IMG/VR virus record: IMGVR_UViG_3300033148_007061
Coordinates: 1-42,951 of that record
Source of the DNA: a virus
DNA: 42,951 nucleotides
Strand: one strand, 5' to 3'
The notes under the pieces are model-generated. The model saw only the letters and a list, made by a program, of their open reading frames with translations. It made no database searches and was not told where the DNA came from. A program made the translations under genes and the position numbers. Shown here piece by piece: positions 14,567 through 21,160 of the stretch (the stretch's first letter is position 1; every line of letters starts with the position of its first letter).

Positions 14567-14836
14567 TCACCTTTCCCTTGATAACCTCTCTATGTCCGGA
14601 CTAGACTCCGGTATCCAATACGCATCTAGTTCCAGCTTTAAAGCATCCAGCCTTTTCTCTAGCTCTATTGCCTCATCTGTTATGTCCTCAAATTGCTCTA
14701 TTCTATCCGGTTCTAGGATGACACTTTGCCAAAACTTTTCATTTTTCCATTCAATATATACCCCGCATAAAACGCCGAATACAAAGAACAAAAAGCTGAA
14801 TATTGCTATTAGGGTAAATGCTTTATTTTTCGTCAT
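14567..14836 (-). CDS. membrane-anchored coiled-coil protein
   Basis: The 89-residue protein has one N-terminal transmembrane helix (FTLIAIFSFLFFVFGVLCGV) and a helical, acidic periplasmic or cytoplasmic part (DITDEAIELEKRLDALKLEL). This resembles i-spanin or Rz-like topology. It lies outside the lysis cluster, among accessory genes, so I do not call it Rz. ATGA overlaps the pseudogene remnant just upstream. Confidence 0.6.
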   Translation of the reverse strand: MTKNKAFTLIAIFSFLFFVFGVLCGVYIEWKNEKFWQSVILEPDRIEQFEDITDEAIELEKRLDALKLELDAYWIPESSPDIERLSRER

Positions 14837-15223
14837 TTGGATTGCTCCTTTAATAATTGAATTCCATAATCTATTATTACATCTCTTTTTTCATCAACAT
14901 CCTTACCAGCCCTAATAACAGCCATAATGGCCTCGGCAACGACCCTAGTGACAGTTCTAATAACCCCAGCTCTAGTAACCCAAGCTCTGTTTTTCTTGGT
15001 GGTGAATAAACTCAACACAATATGCAGCAAATCTGATTTTATCCCTCTCTGTCTTTATCAATCTTGGTATAGCCCAGCACAACCAATAATATTTTTCTTC
15101 AAGGCTAGAGTTACGTAATTTATCACTTAACTCGAACACATCTTTTGTATCTTGTTTTTCAATCCATTCTACAGCCTCATCACAAGGCTCCCATTTTTTA
15201 ATCCATTTTTTTGTTATTTTCAT
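14833..15223 (-). pseudogene. frameshifted, internally deleted copy of the gene at 15566-16141
   Basis: The first 78 bases (15146-15223) are identical to the start of the gene at 15566-16141. The first 83-codon frame matches its N-terminus up to FAAYCVEF, then runs into TAG at 14972. A second frame, shifted by +1 and readable as 65 codons from a TTG near 15030, recovers the C-terminus (VIIDYGIQLLKEQSK against KIINYGVRLLKEQSD). The middle, including most of the Ala-rich repeat, is deleted. Both pieces might still be translated, but the simplest reading is a decaying duplicate. Confidence 0.7.
15146..15223 (-). repeat. 78-bp direct repeat, copy 1
   Basis: Identical to 16064-16141, 918 bases apart. 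It encodes the first 26 codons of two paralogous genes. Identity this complete at codon third positions shows a recent duplication or gene conversion. Confidence 0.95.
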
Positions 15224-15378
15224 TATCCCTCCTTCTTAAGTCTTTTGAGGCGTCTCTTACATTGCTCTAATTTAGTACCTTTTTCCCTGACTTGATTGGA
15301 TAATTTTGCATTCTGATTTTGCAAAAAATATAATTCGTCTTTCAAGACATAAGCCGCTAACTTTTTAAGAATCTTCAT
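15223..15378 (-). CDS. basic coiled-coil mini-protein (51 residues)
   Basis: The ATG at 15378 directly abuts the upstream TAA, and the TAA of this gene overlaps the next ATG (TAATG). The chain is a Leu/Lys-rich amphipathic helix: LKDELYFLQNQNAKLSNQV, then CKRRLKRLKKEG. It probably dimerises as a coiled coil. No function can be inferred. Its last codons AAGGAGGGA double as the ribosome site for the next gene. Confidence 0.65.
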   Translation of the reverse strand: MKILKKLAAYVLKDELYFLQNQNAKLSNQVREKGTKLEQCKRRLKRLKKEG

Positions 15379-15576
15379 TTAGATTACTCCCCTCCCCCCA
15401 AGTTTTTCCTTTAGCACTTTGATGCAGTATTTAAGGGATTTGATATCATAATCAATATGAGGCATCGGTTCTCTCGTGCTTTTTTTTAGTAAATTGTAAT
15501 TAACAATCATCCATTCTAATTTTGTAATCCACCTCTCCAGCATTTTTCGTTCCTGTTCTTTTGGTTCATTTGTCAT
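15379..15576 (-). CDS. hypothetical helical protein, 65 residues
   Basis: The chain is charged helices (EQERKMLERWITKLEWMIVN, then SLKYCIKVLKEKLGGRG) and starts 11 bases before the stop of the Ala-rich gene upstream, behind AAAGGAGCAATC. The two-helix hairpin pattern suggests an oligomerising accessory protein. I do not recognise it. Confidence 0.65.
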   Translation of the reverse strand: MTNEPKEQERKMLERWITKLEWMIVNYNLLKKSTREPMPHIDYDIKSLKYCIKVLKEKLGGRGVI

Positions 15577-16141
15577 CAGATTGCTCCTTTAATAACCTAA
15601 CTCCATAGTTAATTATTTTATAAGTTATTTCTTTGTCTCCAGCGGCATCAACAGCCTCAATAGCACTATCGGCAGCATTCCAAGCAGCCCCGACAGCACC
15701 ATCCCCAACAGTCCCAGCGCTATCAGCAGCTCCGATAGTAGCCCAGGCAGCACTCCAAGCAGCGGTAATAACGATAGCAGTAGCCTTATAAGCAGCATAA
15801 GAAGCAACCCTAGCAACAAAAGCGCTTGTTTTCTTGTTTGGATTCTTTAGCCAGCTTTTAGCCGCCTGAATTGCCTGTCTAGGACGTTTATCATTAGGAT
15901 ATTCCTTCTCAAATATAGGCAGTGCTAATTCCGCACAATATATGGCAAACCTCACCCTATCTTTCTTTATCTTGAATAATCGTGGTATAGCCCAGCATAA
16001 CCATTCATATTTATCCTTAATATTAGACTTGCGGAGTCTGTCAATTAATTCAAATACATCTTCTGTATCTTGTTTTTCAATCCATTCTACAGCCTCATCA
16101 CAAGGCTCCCATTTTTTAATCCATTTTTTTGTTATTTTCAT
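15566..16141 (-). CDS. Imm-5-like Ala-rich protein
   Basis: The 191-residue protein has three parts. An N-terminal helix region (KKWIKKWEPCDEAVEWIEKQ) is shared with the pseudogene at 14833-15223. The centre, YCAELALPIFEKEYPNDKRP then RQAIQAAKSWL, matches proteins I associate with the Imm-5-like putative immunity domain in phages and toxin loci. The tail of Ala/Trp/Tyr helical repeats (AAWSAAWATIGAAD and onward) ends RLLKEQSDDK. Imm-5-like proteins are proposed toxin antidotes, but their role in phages is unknown. The ribosome site AAAGGAGCAATCCAA is inside the end of the preceding gene. Confidence 0.65.
   Translation of the reverse strand: MKITKKWIKKWEPCDEAVEWIEKQDTEDVFELIDRLRKSNIKDKYEWLCWAIPRLFKIKKDRVRFAIYCAELALPIFEKEYPNDKRPRQAIQAAKSWLKNPNKKTSAFVARVASYAAYKATAIVITAAWSAAWATIGAADSAGTVGDGAVGAAWNAADSAIEAVDAAGDKEITYKIINYGVRLLKEQSDDK
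16064..16141 (-). repeat. 78-bp direct repeat, copy 2
   Basis: Exact second copy of 15146-15223. It forms the 5' end of the intact Imm-5-like gene. Confidence 0.95.
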
Positions 16142-16371
16142 TTGGATTGCTCCTTTTGAGGGGTTTCAACATATTGCGGATATTCATAGCCACAGTCTTG
16201 ACAATATACATTTAGGAACTCAACCCCAATCCATTCAGAACTCCAATAACGGCCATATACATCTTGGCCAACTCGATATGTCCGTTTTGTTTTTCCGCCA
16301 CACTTGGGACATCTAGGCGATTTCTTTGCGAAAGGAATCCTATCCTCTGGATAGTACGTATAATCACTCAT
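16138..16371 (-). CDS. zinc-ribbon protein, 77 residues
   Basis: Two CxxC knuckles, CPKCGGK (residues about 21-27) and CQDCGYEY near 57-64, flank an RVGQDVYGRYWSSEWIGVEF core. This is the pattern of a small zinc ribbon. It may bind nucleic acid or help transcription. AAAGGAGATAAAAA precedes the ATG. The tail PQKEQSK is encoded by the same AAGGAGCAATCC sequence that ends other genes in this block. Confidence 0.72.
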   Translation of the reverse strand: MSDYTYYPEDRIPFAKKSPRCPKCGGKTKRTYRVGQDVYGRYWSSEWIGVEFLNVYCQDCGYEYPQYVETPQKEQSK

Positions 16372-16391
16372 TTTTTATCTCCTTTATTAGA

Positions 16392-16724
16392 TTACTCCTT
16401 GCTATCTACTTTTTTTGACCATATAGCGACATAACTCCCTACGGCTTGGTAATCAAAAAAATAATGCCCTCCCCTTTCTGTTCTCTGCCAAAAAAGAATC
16501 CAAAATGTTGTTTTTCTTAATTCTGATATAATATCCTCATTACCAGACCAGCCACCCGTATGAAGCTCAAAACCATCTTTTCCATTGTCAACGAAAAAAT
16601 TACCATAATGCCATATAGATTTGAGATGAGACAGCATTTTAGGGACTTTTTCCTTTATCGGAAGTTCGAGTTTATCAATCTCATGTATCTTCTCTAATTG
16701 TTCTTTTGTTGGATACATACTCAT
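16392..16724 (-). CDS. hypothetical protein, 110 residues
   Basis: I start at the ATG at 16724. AAAGGAGGCAAAAA is just upstream and the ATG overlaps the previous stop (ATGA), whereas the longer frame to 16826 lies inside the upstream gene. The sequence is globular with many aromatics: FFVDNGKDGFELHTGGWSG, then TTFWILFWQRTERGGHYFFD. It looks like a small alpha/beta protein of a phage accessory family. I cannot name a function. Confidence 0.68.
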   Translation of the reverse strand: MSMYPTKEQLEKIHEIDKLELPIKEKVPKMLSHLKSIWHYGNFFVDNGKDGFELHTGGWSGNEDIISELRKTTFWILFWQRTERGGHYFFDYQAVGSYVAIWSKKVDSKE

Positions 16725-16927
16725 TTTTTGCCTCCTTTGTTGGAGTGCTCCTCTTGTGAATTTATCCAATCCCAATGAAGAATGCTTAACCAAATTGTTC
16801 CTGCCCCAGAAATAATAACAATCCAATTATTAATACAAAATCCGGCAACTAACATCCCAACACCCATAAGCAAACCAACGGTGACCATAAACCAAGACAA
16901 TCTATTTGTGTCTTCTTTGCTCATCAT
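16721..16927 (-). CDS. small two-helix membrane protein
   Basis: The 68 residues contain two hydrophobic helices, WFMVTVGLLMGVGMLVAGFC and WIVIISGAGTIWLSILHW. A hydrophilic end follows, whose codons AAAGGAGGC serve as the next gene's ribosome site. Two ATGs in a row (16927 and 16924) can start it. It may act at the inner membrane, for example in superinfection control, but that is a guess. Confidence 0.62.
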   Translation of the reverse strand: MMSKEDTNRLSWFMVTVGLLMGVGMLVAGFCINNWIVIISGAGTIWLSILHWDWINSQEEHSNKGGKK

Positions 16928-17309
16928 TACCCTCTCTGGTCTTTTCCAGCTTTACCTCTATACCCAATTTAGAAAGCCATGTTATTAAATGCTCTTGTAT
17001 ATATGGCTCATCCTCTACGCCACACCAATCGAAGTCGCTTAAATCTTCCAGGAGTTTCTGTATTTCTTTTTCTGTGATTTCTTTTTTCTTTCCCCAGGCT
17101 TCATGGATTTTGGTGCAATCATCAATACTTAATCCAGTACCAATTACTTCATCATCTTTCCAAGTAGCCCCCACATCAGGCTGTAACGATTGTTTAATCG
17201 AAACTATAATATCACTTTGCCTGTCTTCACCACATACAACCTTATGTTGATATCTCACTAGGTCGTATTCAATATCAAGTAGCATAATCTCTTTTGGTTT
17301 ATTTTTCAT
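16902..17309 (-). CDS. hypothetical acidic protein, 135 residues
   Basis: A soluble protein with a central IVSIKQSLQPDVGATWKDDE, and an acidic helical C-terminal half (SDFDWCGVEDEPYIQEHLI). It overlaps the replication gene stop by 11 bases and the membrane gene start by 26. I recognise no family or catalytic motif. Confidence 0.65.
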   Translation of the reverse strand: MKNKPKEIMLLDIEYDLVRYQHKVVCGEDRQSDIIVSIKQSLQPDVGATWKDDEVIGTGLSIDDCTKIHEAWGKKKEITEKEIQKLLEDLSDFDWCGVEDEPYIQEHLITWLSKLGIEVKLEKTREGNDEQRRHK

Positions 17310-18165
17310 TGGATTGCTCCTCCCAATATTTTTTAGACCATTTTGATATTTCTATTTGTATTTCGTTTTCATTTAAGCCCCTTTTAGCCAATTCGGCAAT
17401 CTTCTTTTTCCTGTCTTCCCAGTAATTCTGTTCTTTTTGGGTTTGCCTTGAAGTGCGTTGACCCGGCTCCGTATATTCAAAATTAATAAATTCCTTCCAG
17501 CGGTTCTTGTTAAGGAATGTTTTCGGATACATCGGAGCCTGATCAAAATTATTTTGAATCCGCTGGTATTTCAAAAACTTCAAATATCCTTTTAAAGCCT
17601 TGATGATATCAGCAGATAACCCCTGCCGGCATCGCACCATAAAAGTTTCTTTAGCATCTTGCTTTTGTGTTTTTCGTGGATATAGATCCCAAAATTCTTT
17701 AAATTCTTTTTCAAAAAGAGAAGGATCTTTTTTGACCTTTTTTTTATTTAATTTTACTTTACTTTCTTTTAATTTAATTGTGCTGGAGTTCTCCGGGAGT
17801 ACTCCAGGAGTTATTATAGAACCTTCTTTTGGAGATGGTATTTTTGAATCTGCTTCTCTGTCTTTTCTTATTATTTGATGTTTTTCAAAAACAGTAAATT
17901 CAAGATAATAATCCCCATCTGCTTCATATAATATAATAAGCCCTTTTTCAGCCATATCCTGAAGATAATCCCATATTTTTTTCTTTGTCATTTTTAGACG
18001 TGGAACCACATGGCCTTTCACAACATCAGGATCTGCGGAAAATCTCCCTTCAACATCCAAATGAGGAATTAACCAGGTATATAAAAGACGTGCTGAATCT
18101 GATTTTAATTCAGGCAAAGTTTTACTTATGGATATCTGTTTTTTTAGCATACGTCCTTCAGGCAT
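17299..18165 (-). CDS. replisome organiser / DnaD-like replication protein
   Basis: The 288-residue protein starts with a winged-helix region, with SISKTLPELKSDSARLLYTW and PHLDVEGRFSADP near residues 12-50. A second wing (KIWDYLQDMAEKGLIILYEA) then leads through a basic linker to a DnaD/DnaB2-like helical part (EFKEFWDLYPRKTQKQDAKE, then FLKYQRIQNNFDQAPMYPKT). Such proteins melt origins and load the helicase. A later start at Met6 (18150, after GAAGGACGT) is possible. The phage has no polymerase or helicase gene of its own that I can see, so it probably redirects the host replisome. Confidence 0.72.
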   Translation of the reverse strand: MPEGRMLKKQISISKTLPELKSDSARLLYTWLIPHLDVEGRFSADPDVVKGHVVPRLKMTKKKIWDYLQDMAEKGLIILYEADGDYYLEFTVFEKHQIIRKDREADSKIPSPKEGSIITPGVLPENSSTIKLKESKVKLNKKKVKKDPSLFEKEFKEFWDLYPRKTQKQDAKETFMVRCRQGLSADIIKALKGYLKFLKYQRIQNNFDQAPMYPKTFLNKNRWKEFINFEYTEPGQRTSRQTQKEQNYWEDRKKKIAELAKRGLNENEIQIEISKWSKKYWEEQSNEK

Positions 18166-18664
18166 TTCTTAGCTCTCTATTCCATTTTTTTAAAACCCAA
18201 GCACAATTCGTATCTAATAAAAAATTCCATTTAATACATAGATTTATTGTGTATCCATAATGAATAACAGAATGTCTTGGTTTTACATATTTACTAACGT
18301 TATCTTTCCATTCATTTTTTAACATAAGTTTCTTGAGATTAGACATTGAGACCTGATATAATATATATGGAAACATGCCTTGTAGGTAATAAAAATAATG
18401 AATATAATCAGCTTTTGTGTCATAAAACCACCCGGAATCAAAAGGCCATACATTCTGTATTAACTCAATCGGACAATCTGAATGATAATAGGTTAAAGCC
18501 TTCTCCTCAATCTTTGCTTGTTTATTATCTTTTACTAAAACAACATCGTAATATCTATTTTCTTTGCCCCTAATCCTTTTAACAATTTGATAACCAAGTT
18601 CTTTATATATCCTATCCAGTTCTATTTGATATAATTTTTCAAATTCAAATGTATCTTGATTCAT
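18158..18664 (-). CDS. PD-(D/E)XK-like nuclease next to the adenine methyltransferase
   Basis: I start at the ATG at 18664, overlapping the methyltransferase stop as ATGA (168 residues). Residues about 35-60 give YYDVVLVKDNKQAKIEEKAL, an Asp strand followed by an EEK strand, the core of PD-(D/E)XK nucleases. WPFDSGWFYDTKADYIHYFY is a later signature of this phage nuclease type. The C-terminal 60 residues contain Cys and aromatic residues. It may repair or resolve DNA, or act as a partner of the upstream methyltransferase. The nuclease fold is likely, the biological role open. Confidence 0.65.
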   Translation of the reverse strand: MNQDTFEFEKLYQIELDRIYKELGYQIVKRIRGKENRYYDVVLVKDNKQAKIEEKALTYYHSDCPIELIQNVWPFDSGWFYDTKADYIHYFYYLQGMFPYILYQVSMSNLKKLMLKNEWKDNVSKYVKPRHSVIHYGYTINLCIKWNFLLDTNCAWVLKKWNRELRNA

Positions 18665-19653
18665 ATTTCTAGTCCCCAAGAATCCCAACCATTAACCTTT
18701 TTTCTTGCAAAAAGCTCAATGCGATTTCCAGTTGGGTAAAGCATATCTATGATCTCTCTAAATTTTTCCGGTTTTTCTGAATGTCTTGTCCTTTCAATAG
18801 ACACGACATTGTCAATAAGTTTTTTTGTATCCGGCGTACAGCTTCCTTTGGTACAGATTAAAAGCAATTCGCTTCTTACTGATACATAATATCCAAAGTT
18901 ATGCTTTATTTTATCCCAAACGATACCTGTTTTATATTGGAATCCCCATGCTTTTATGACCTTAAAACATTTTTCTAAAAAAGGAAATGTAACCCATAAG
19001 AATAAAACAGCATTATCCTCAGTTTTTGGCATCTCCATATCGCAAAGTTCATCAATGGACATAGGTGAATAATGTTTTGGTATATTGCCATATTCGTCTC
19101 CTCGATGATAAGAATCAGATACACCGGTTAATCCCTGCTCTGTATATTTCCAGGGTGGGTCTGCATAAATGATCCTATAAATATTTTTTGGGATTGGCGG
19201 TGATTTAACCGATTTTTCTGATTGTGAAAAACGCAAAAGCCCAGCCGTTGTCAATTCTTTCCCTTCTTGATTACAGAGATTCTCATATTCCAAAACTTTC
19301 TCTTTTGGGATACATGATTCCTTTGCCCATTTATGAAAAGTTTTTTTGTCTTTGCCAACATCTTTTATAATGGCTTGTTTTCCCGTGGGGGATTTAGTCC
19401 CCGACGGGGAATGTATACCTTTTTTTAAATATTTTGTGCTTTCATCTGGTGCTTGTTTATAAAATTCTCCTGCTTTCTGCTCTAAAAATATTCGATATCG
19501 TGAACATTTATTTTGTGTTCTAAGGCTCCCGTCTGTTTGTTTGATTAATATTTTAATAGCCTCGACTTGCTCTTGCATCTTTACAATGCTTTTCAAATCT
19601 CTTGCTTCATCGATTTGATGTTCAATTTCATCCCATTTAACAAGATTACTCAT
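18661..19653 (-). CDS. MT-A70 family N6-adenine DNA methyltransferase
   Basis: The 330-residue protein has an N-terminal helical half and a C-terminal MT-A70 domain. It carries the catalytic motif DPPW at 165-168 (IIYADPPWKY), then LFLWVTFPFLEKCFKVIKAW, GFQYKTGIVWDK, a SVRSELLLICTKG strand and RHSEKPEKF, all in the order of phage MT-A70 enzymes. It would methylate adenine in DNA, perhaps to evade restriction. The ATG at 19653 follows AGGAGG by 4 bases, and a TTG at 19656 is possible. A promoter and structured leader lie upstream, at 19807-19961. Confidence 0.88.
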   Translation of the reverse strand: MSNLVKWDEIEHQIDEARDLKSIVKMQEQVEAIKILIKQTDGSLRTQNKCSRYRIFLEQKAGEFYKQAPDESTKYLKKGIHSPSGTKSPTGKQAIIKDVGKDKKTFHKWAKESCIPKEKVLEYENLCNQEGKELTTAGLLRFSQSEKSVKSPPIPKNIYRIIYADPPWKYTEQGLTGVSDSYHRGDEYGNIPKHYSPMSIDELCDMEMPKTEDNAVLFLWVTFPFLEKCFKVIKAWGFQYKTGIVWDKIKHNFGYYVSVRSELLLICTKGSCTPDTKKLIDNVVSIERTRHSEKPEKFREIIDMLYPTGNRIELFARKKVNGWDSWGLEI

Positions 19654-19795
19654 CAATCCTCCTGGTGAATTTAACCATGTCTGAAATGTTATGGATAATA
19701 ATTTTTCCTGATTTTTCTTCCATAAGAAGAATTATTTTTCCCTTGTATTTTAAACCATAAAATCCATTTAGTTTAATTACTGAAAATTTCCTCAT
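19646..19795 (-). CDS. small beta-rich protein, 49 residues
   Basis: The ATG at 19795 follows GGGGGAAATAA, just after the U tract of the structured element at 19817-19889. The chain MRKFSVIKLNGFYGLKYKGK and onward gives four beta strands typical of a small SH3-like fold, with a basic end. It overlaps the methyltransferase start by 8 bases. The function is unknown. Confidence 0.58.
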   Translation of the reverse strand: MRKFSVIKLNGFYGLKYKGKIILLMEEKSGKIIIHNISDMVKFTRRIDE

Positions 19796-19806
19796 TTATT
19801 TCCCCC

Positions 19807-19926
19807 AAAAAAGAAAGAACCCCCAGACCGATCAGACCCGGACAGCCTTTGGATATCGTTATAGAACGACAGACCGATACTGGGGGTTCATTTTGTTTTC
19901 TCATTTTTTGCTATCCGGGATTTCAT
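19807..19926 (-). ncRNA. structured leader or small RNA ending in a terminator-like stem
   Basis: The predicted transcript from the promoter at 19933-19961 would begin near 19926. It contains a hairpin with arms CGGG and CCCG. A 73-base element (19889-19817) follows whose 10-bp outer stem is GAACCCCCAG/CTGGGGGTTC, with an inner 5-bp TCGTT/AACGA hairpin and two copies of ATCGGTCTG. A run TTTCTTTTTT follows directly. It could be an attenuator for the methyltransferase operon or a self-contained small RNA of about 120 bases. The length tempts a tRNA call, but T-arm and anticodon arm are missing. Confidence 0.5.
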
Positions 19927-19932
19927 AACCCG

Positions 19933-19961
19933 ATTCTATATCAATCATTTTTTTATGTCAA
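19933..19961 (-). promoter_or_regulatory. sigma70-type promoter upstream of the methyltransferase operon
   Basis: TTGACA (19961-19956), a 17-base spacer, then TAGAAT (19938-19933). The -35 is perfect and the -10 differs from TATAAT by one base. It overlaps the last codons of the 41-residue membrane gene. It would start transcription near 19926. Confidence 0.7.
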
Positions 19962-20078
19962 GAAAAACTTTATAAAATCAATACTTGGCTCCCAAATCCA
20001 CAGCCATAAAAGGATAATAAACATAACCAGGATAATCAATCCAAAGAGACAAAAAAGGATTTTTTCAATGGGTTTCAT
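19953..20078 (-). CDS. tiny membrane protein, 41 residues
   Basis: The ATG overlaps the previous gene's TGA (ATGA). One long hydrophobic helix, ILFCLFGLIILVMFIILLWL, is followed by WIWEPS and a short tail. The end of the gene contains the -35 box of the next promoter. The function is unknown. It is a candidate for a small membrane effector. Confidence 0.6.
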   Translation of the reverse strand: MKPIEKILFCLFGLIILVMFIILLWLWIWEPSIDFIKFFLT

Positions 20079-20254
20079 TCTTGCCATCCCCTCTTTGGAA
20101 CCCAACTTGAACAAGCTTCCATATCAGGATCACGTGAGCAAACAACTTCTGAATTATATCCACGCCAAACAACAAAGGGTAATCTTCCCTCTTGTTTTTC
20201 TTCATCCCACCACTTACACTCACCACAGCGATGGCGGTCTTTAATTTCACTCAT
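20075..20254 (-). CDS. Cys-rich zinc-binding mini-protein, 59 residues
   Basis: The frame from the ATG at 20254 gives HRCGECKWWDEEKQEG, then VVCSRDPDMEACSSW, a CxxC plus two further Cys pattern that resembles small zinc-binding phage proteins. It has GAGGTGAAAC upstream. A frame of similar size shifted by one base in the same stretch has no such pattern and is rejected. Confidence 0.65.
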   Translation of the reverse strand: MSEIKDRHRCGECKWWDEEKQEGRLPFVVWRGYNSEVVCSRDPDMEACSSWVPKRGWQE

Positions 20255-20257
20255 GTT

Positions 20258-20638
20258 TCACCTCAAATTTTCATATTCTGTAATTAAATTGGATTGCTCT
20301 GAATTTAGTGATTTTTTAAAATTCTTCAATGCTTTTTCTTTTTTAGCAAAATATTCTCCAACGGCTATATGGGCTTCCTTAGCTCGCTTTCTATTAGTAT
20401 CTATGCCAAACCCAAATAACATAAATTCAAAAATTAAATTATATGGTGGTTTACAGAGATCAATATAAAAACTAAAAATAGGCCACCTATTAAATGTAAT
20501 ATTAATCCCAATTAAATGCAGATTGAGGTAAGTTGCTAAAACATATAACCATACATTAAACTTAAAAACTCCGATATGGCTATCAACTACTCTATGTTTG
20601 TAAAAAAAGTTAATTATATTATTTCTTAATTTTTTCAT
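20258..20638 (-). CDS. hypothetical protein with two hydrophobic segments
   Basis: The 126 residues have a basic N-terminus and hydrophobic, aromatic stretches VFKFNVWLYVLATYLNLHLI and IFSFYIDLCKPPYNLIFEFM. These suggest a membrane-bound part. A soluble Lys-rich helix (EKALKNFKKSLNSEQSNLI) follows. The ribosome site is AAGAGGTGAGAC. It lies behind a terminator that separates it from the SSB gene. I know no family. Confidence 0.62.
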   Translation of the reverse strand: MKKLRNNIINFFYKHRVVDSHIGVFKFNVWLYVLATYLNLHLIGINITFNRWPIFSFYIDLCKPPYNLIFEFMLFGFGIDTNRKRAKEAHIAVGEYFAKKEKALKNFKKSLNSEQSNLITEYENLR

Positions 20639-20654
20639 GTCTCACCTCTTAAGA

Positions 20655-20690
20655 CAAATAAAGGGGGCAAGCCCTTTCGAACCTGCCCCC
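20655..20690 (-). terminator. intrinsic terminator after the SSB-like gene
   Basis: On the minus strand, GGGGGCA (20690-20684) pairs with TGCCCCC (20669-20663) around a 14-base loop, followed by TTTATTTGTCTT. It lies 57 bases past the SSB-like gene's stop. It should reduce transcription from the recombination genes into the next block. Confidence 0.75.
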
Positions 20691-20746
20691 GAAAAGGAGG
20701 GTAAAGATGTTAAGCCTCTCCCAGGTTTCATTATTTATCCTCTTGT

Positions 20747-21160
20747 TTAAAATGGAATATCATCCTCTTCTTCTATTTCCTCGTTTTCTAGAGCCCGGAT
20801 ATTACTGAGCCTTGCCCATGATTTTGTCGGATCATCATTATCAGGTACGTGAATAATATCAGCATGAAATGATTGCCCCACAATACCAACGGAATCAGAT
20901 AAATGGACTCTCCCATCATTTCCACGCTTTCCACCTAATGCTTCTAAAAGCTGTCCATATTTTTCATCCCAGGGAACAAATCGTTCAACATGCTGCCTTC
21001 CAGGATTGATGTTATTTCCAGAAACTTTAAACACAAACTTGACTGAAATAAAGTCTCCGGCTTTTCCAGCTTGTCTTCTTTTTTCCGGTTCTTCTTTTAA
21101 AGTGAATACATAAGAACCTTCTGGTAATTTTTGGGGTTCATAATCAGGAAGTTTACTCAT
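20747..21160 (-). CDS. SSB-like protein with acidic C-terminal tip
   Basis: The 137-residue protein has an OB-fold-like beta core (LPEGSYVFTLKEEPEKRRQA, then AGDFISVKFVFKVSG). Its acidic tail ends EEEDDIPF, the tip used by bacterial SSB to bind partner proteins. It resembles DUF669-type phage proteins. It pairs with the RecA-like ATPase upstream (ATGA overlap at 21157-21160), the usual layout of an SSB plus Sak4 module. DNA binding is inferred from the tail and context. Confidence 0.75.
   Translation of the reverse strand: MSKLPDYEPQKLPEGSYVFTLKEEPEKRRQAGKAGDFISVKFVFKVSGNNINPGRQHVERFVPWDEKYGQLLEALGGKRGNDGRVHLSDSVGIVGQSFHADIIHVPDNDDPTKSWARLSNIRALENEEIEEEDDIPF

Noticed and set aside
15625-15819. 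Leu-rich 64-codon minus frame
   Set aside because: It is the shifted frame of the Ala-rich repeat of the Imm-5-like gene.
19817-19889. Possible tRNA
   Set aside because: The 73-base length and closing stem fit, but there is no T-arm GGTTCRA motif, no proper anticodon loop, and only a 5-bp inner hairpin.
20065-20250. 61-codon minus frame overlapping the Cys-rich mini-gene
   Set aside because: The alternative frame at 20075-20254 gives a zinc-type Cys pattern, a good ribosome site and an ATGA junction.
20702-20810. Plus-strand mini-gene after AAAAGGAGGG
   Set aside because: A strong-looking ribosome site and ATG occur, but it is only about 34 codons, is antisense to the SSB-like gene, and no plus-strand promoter or neighbour supports it.
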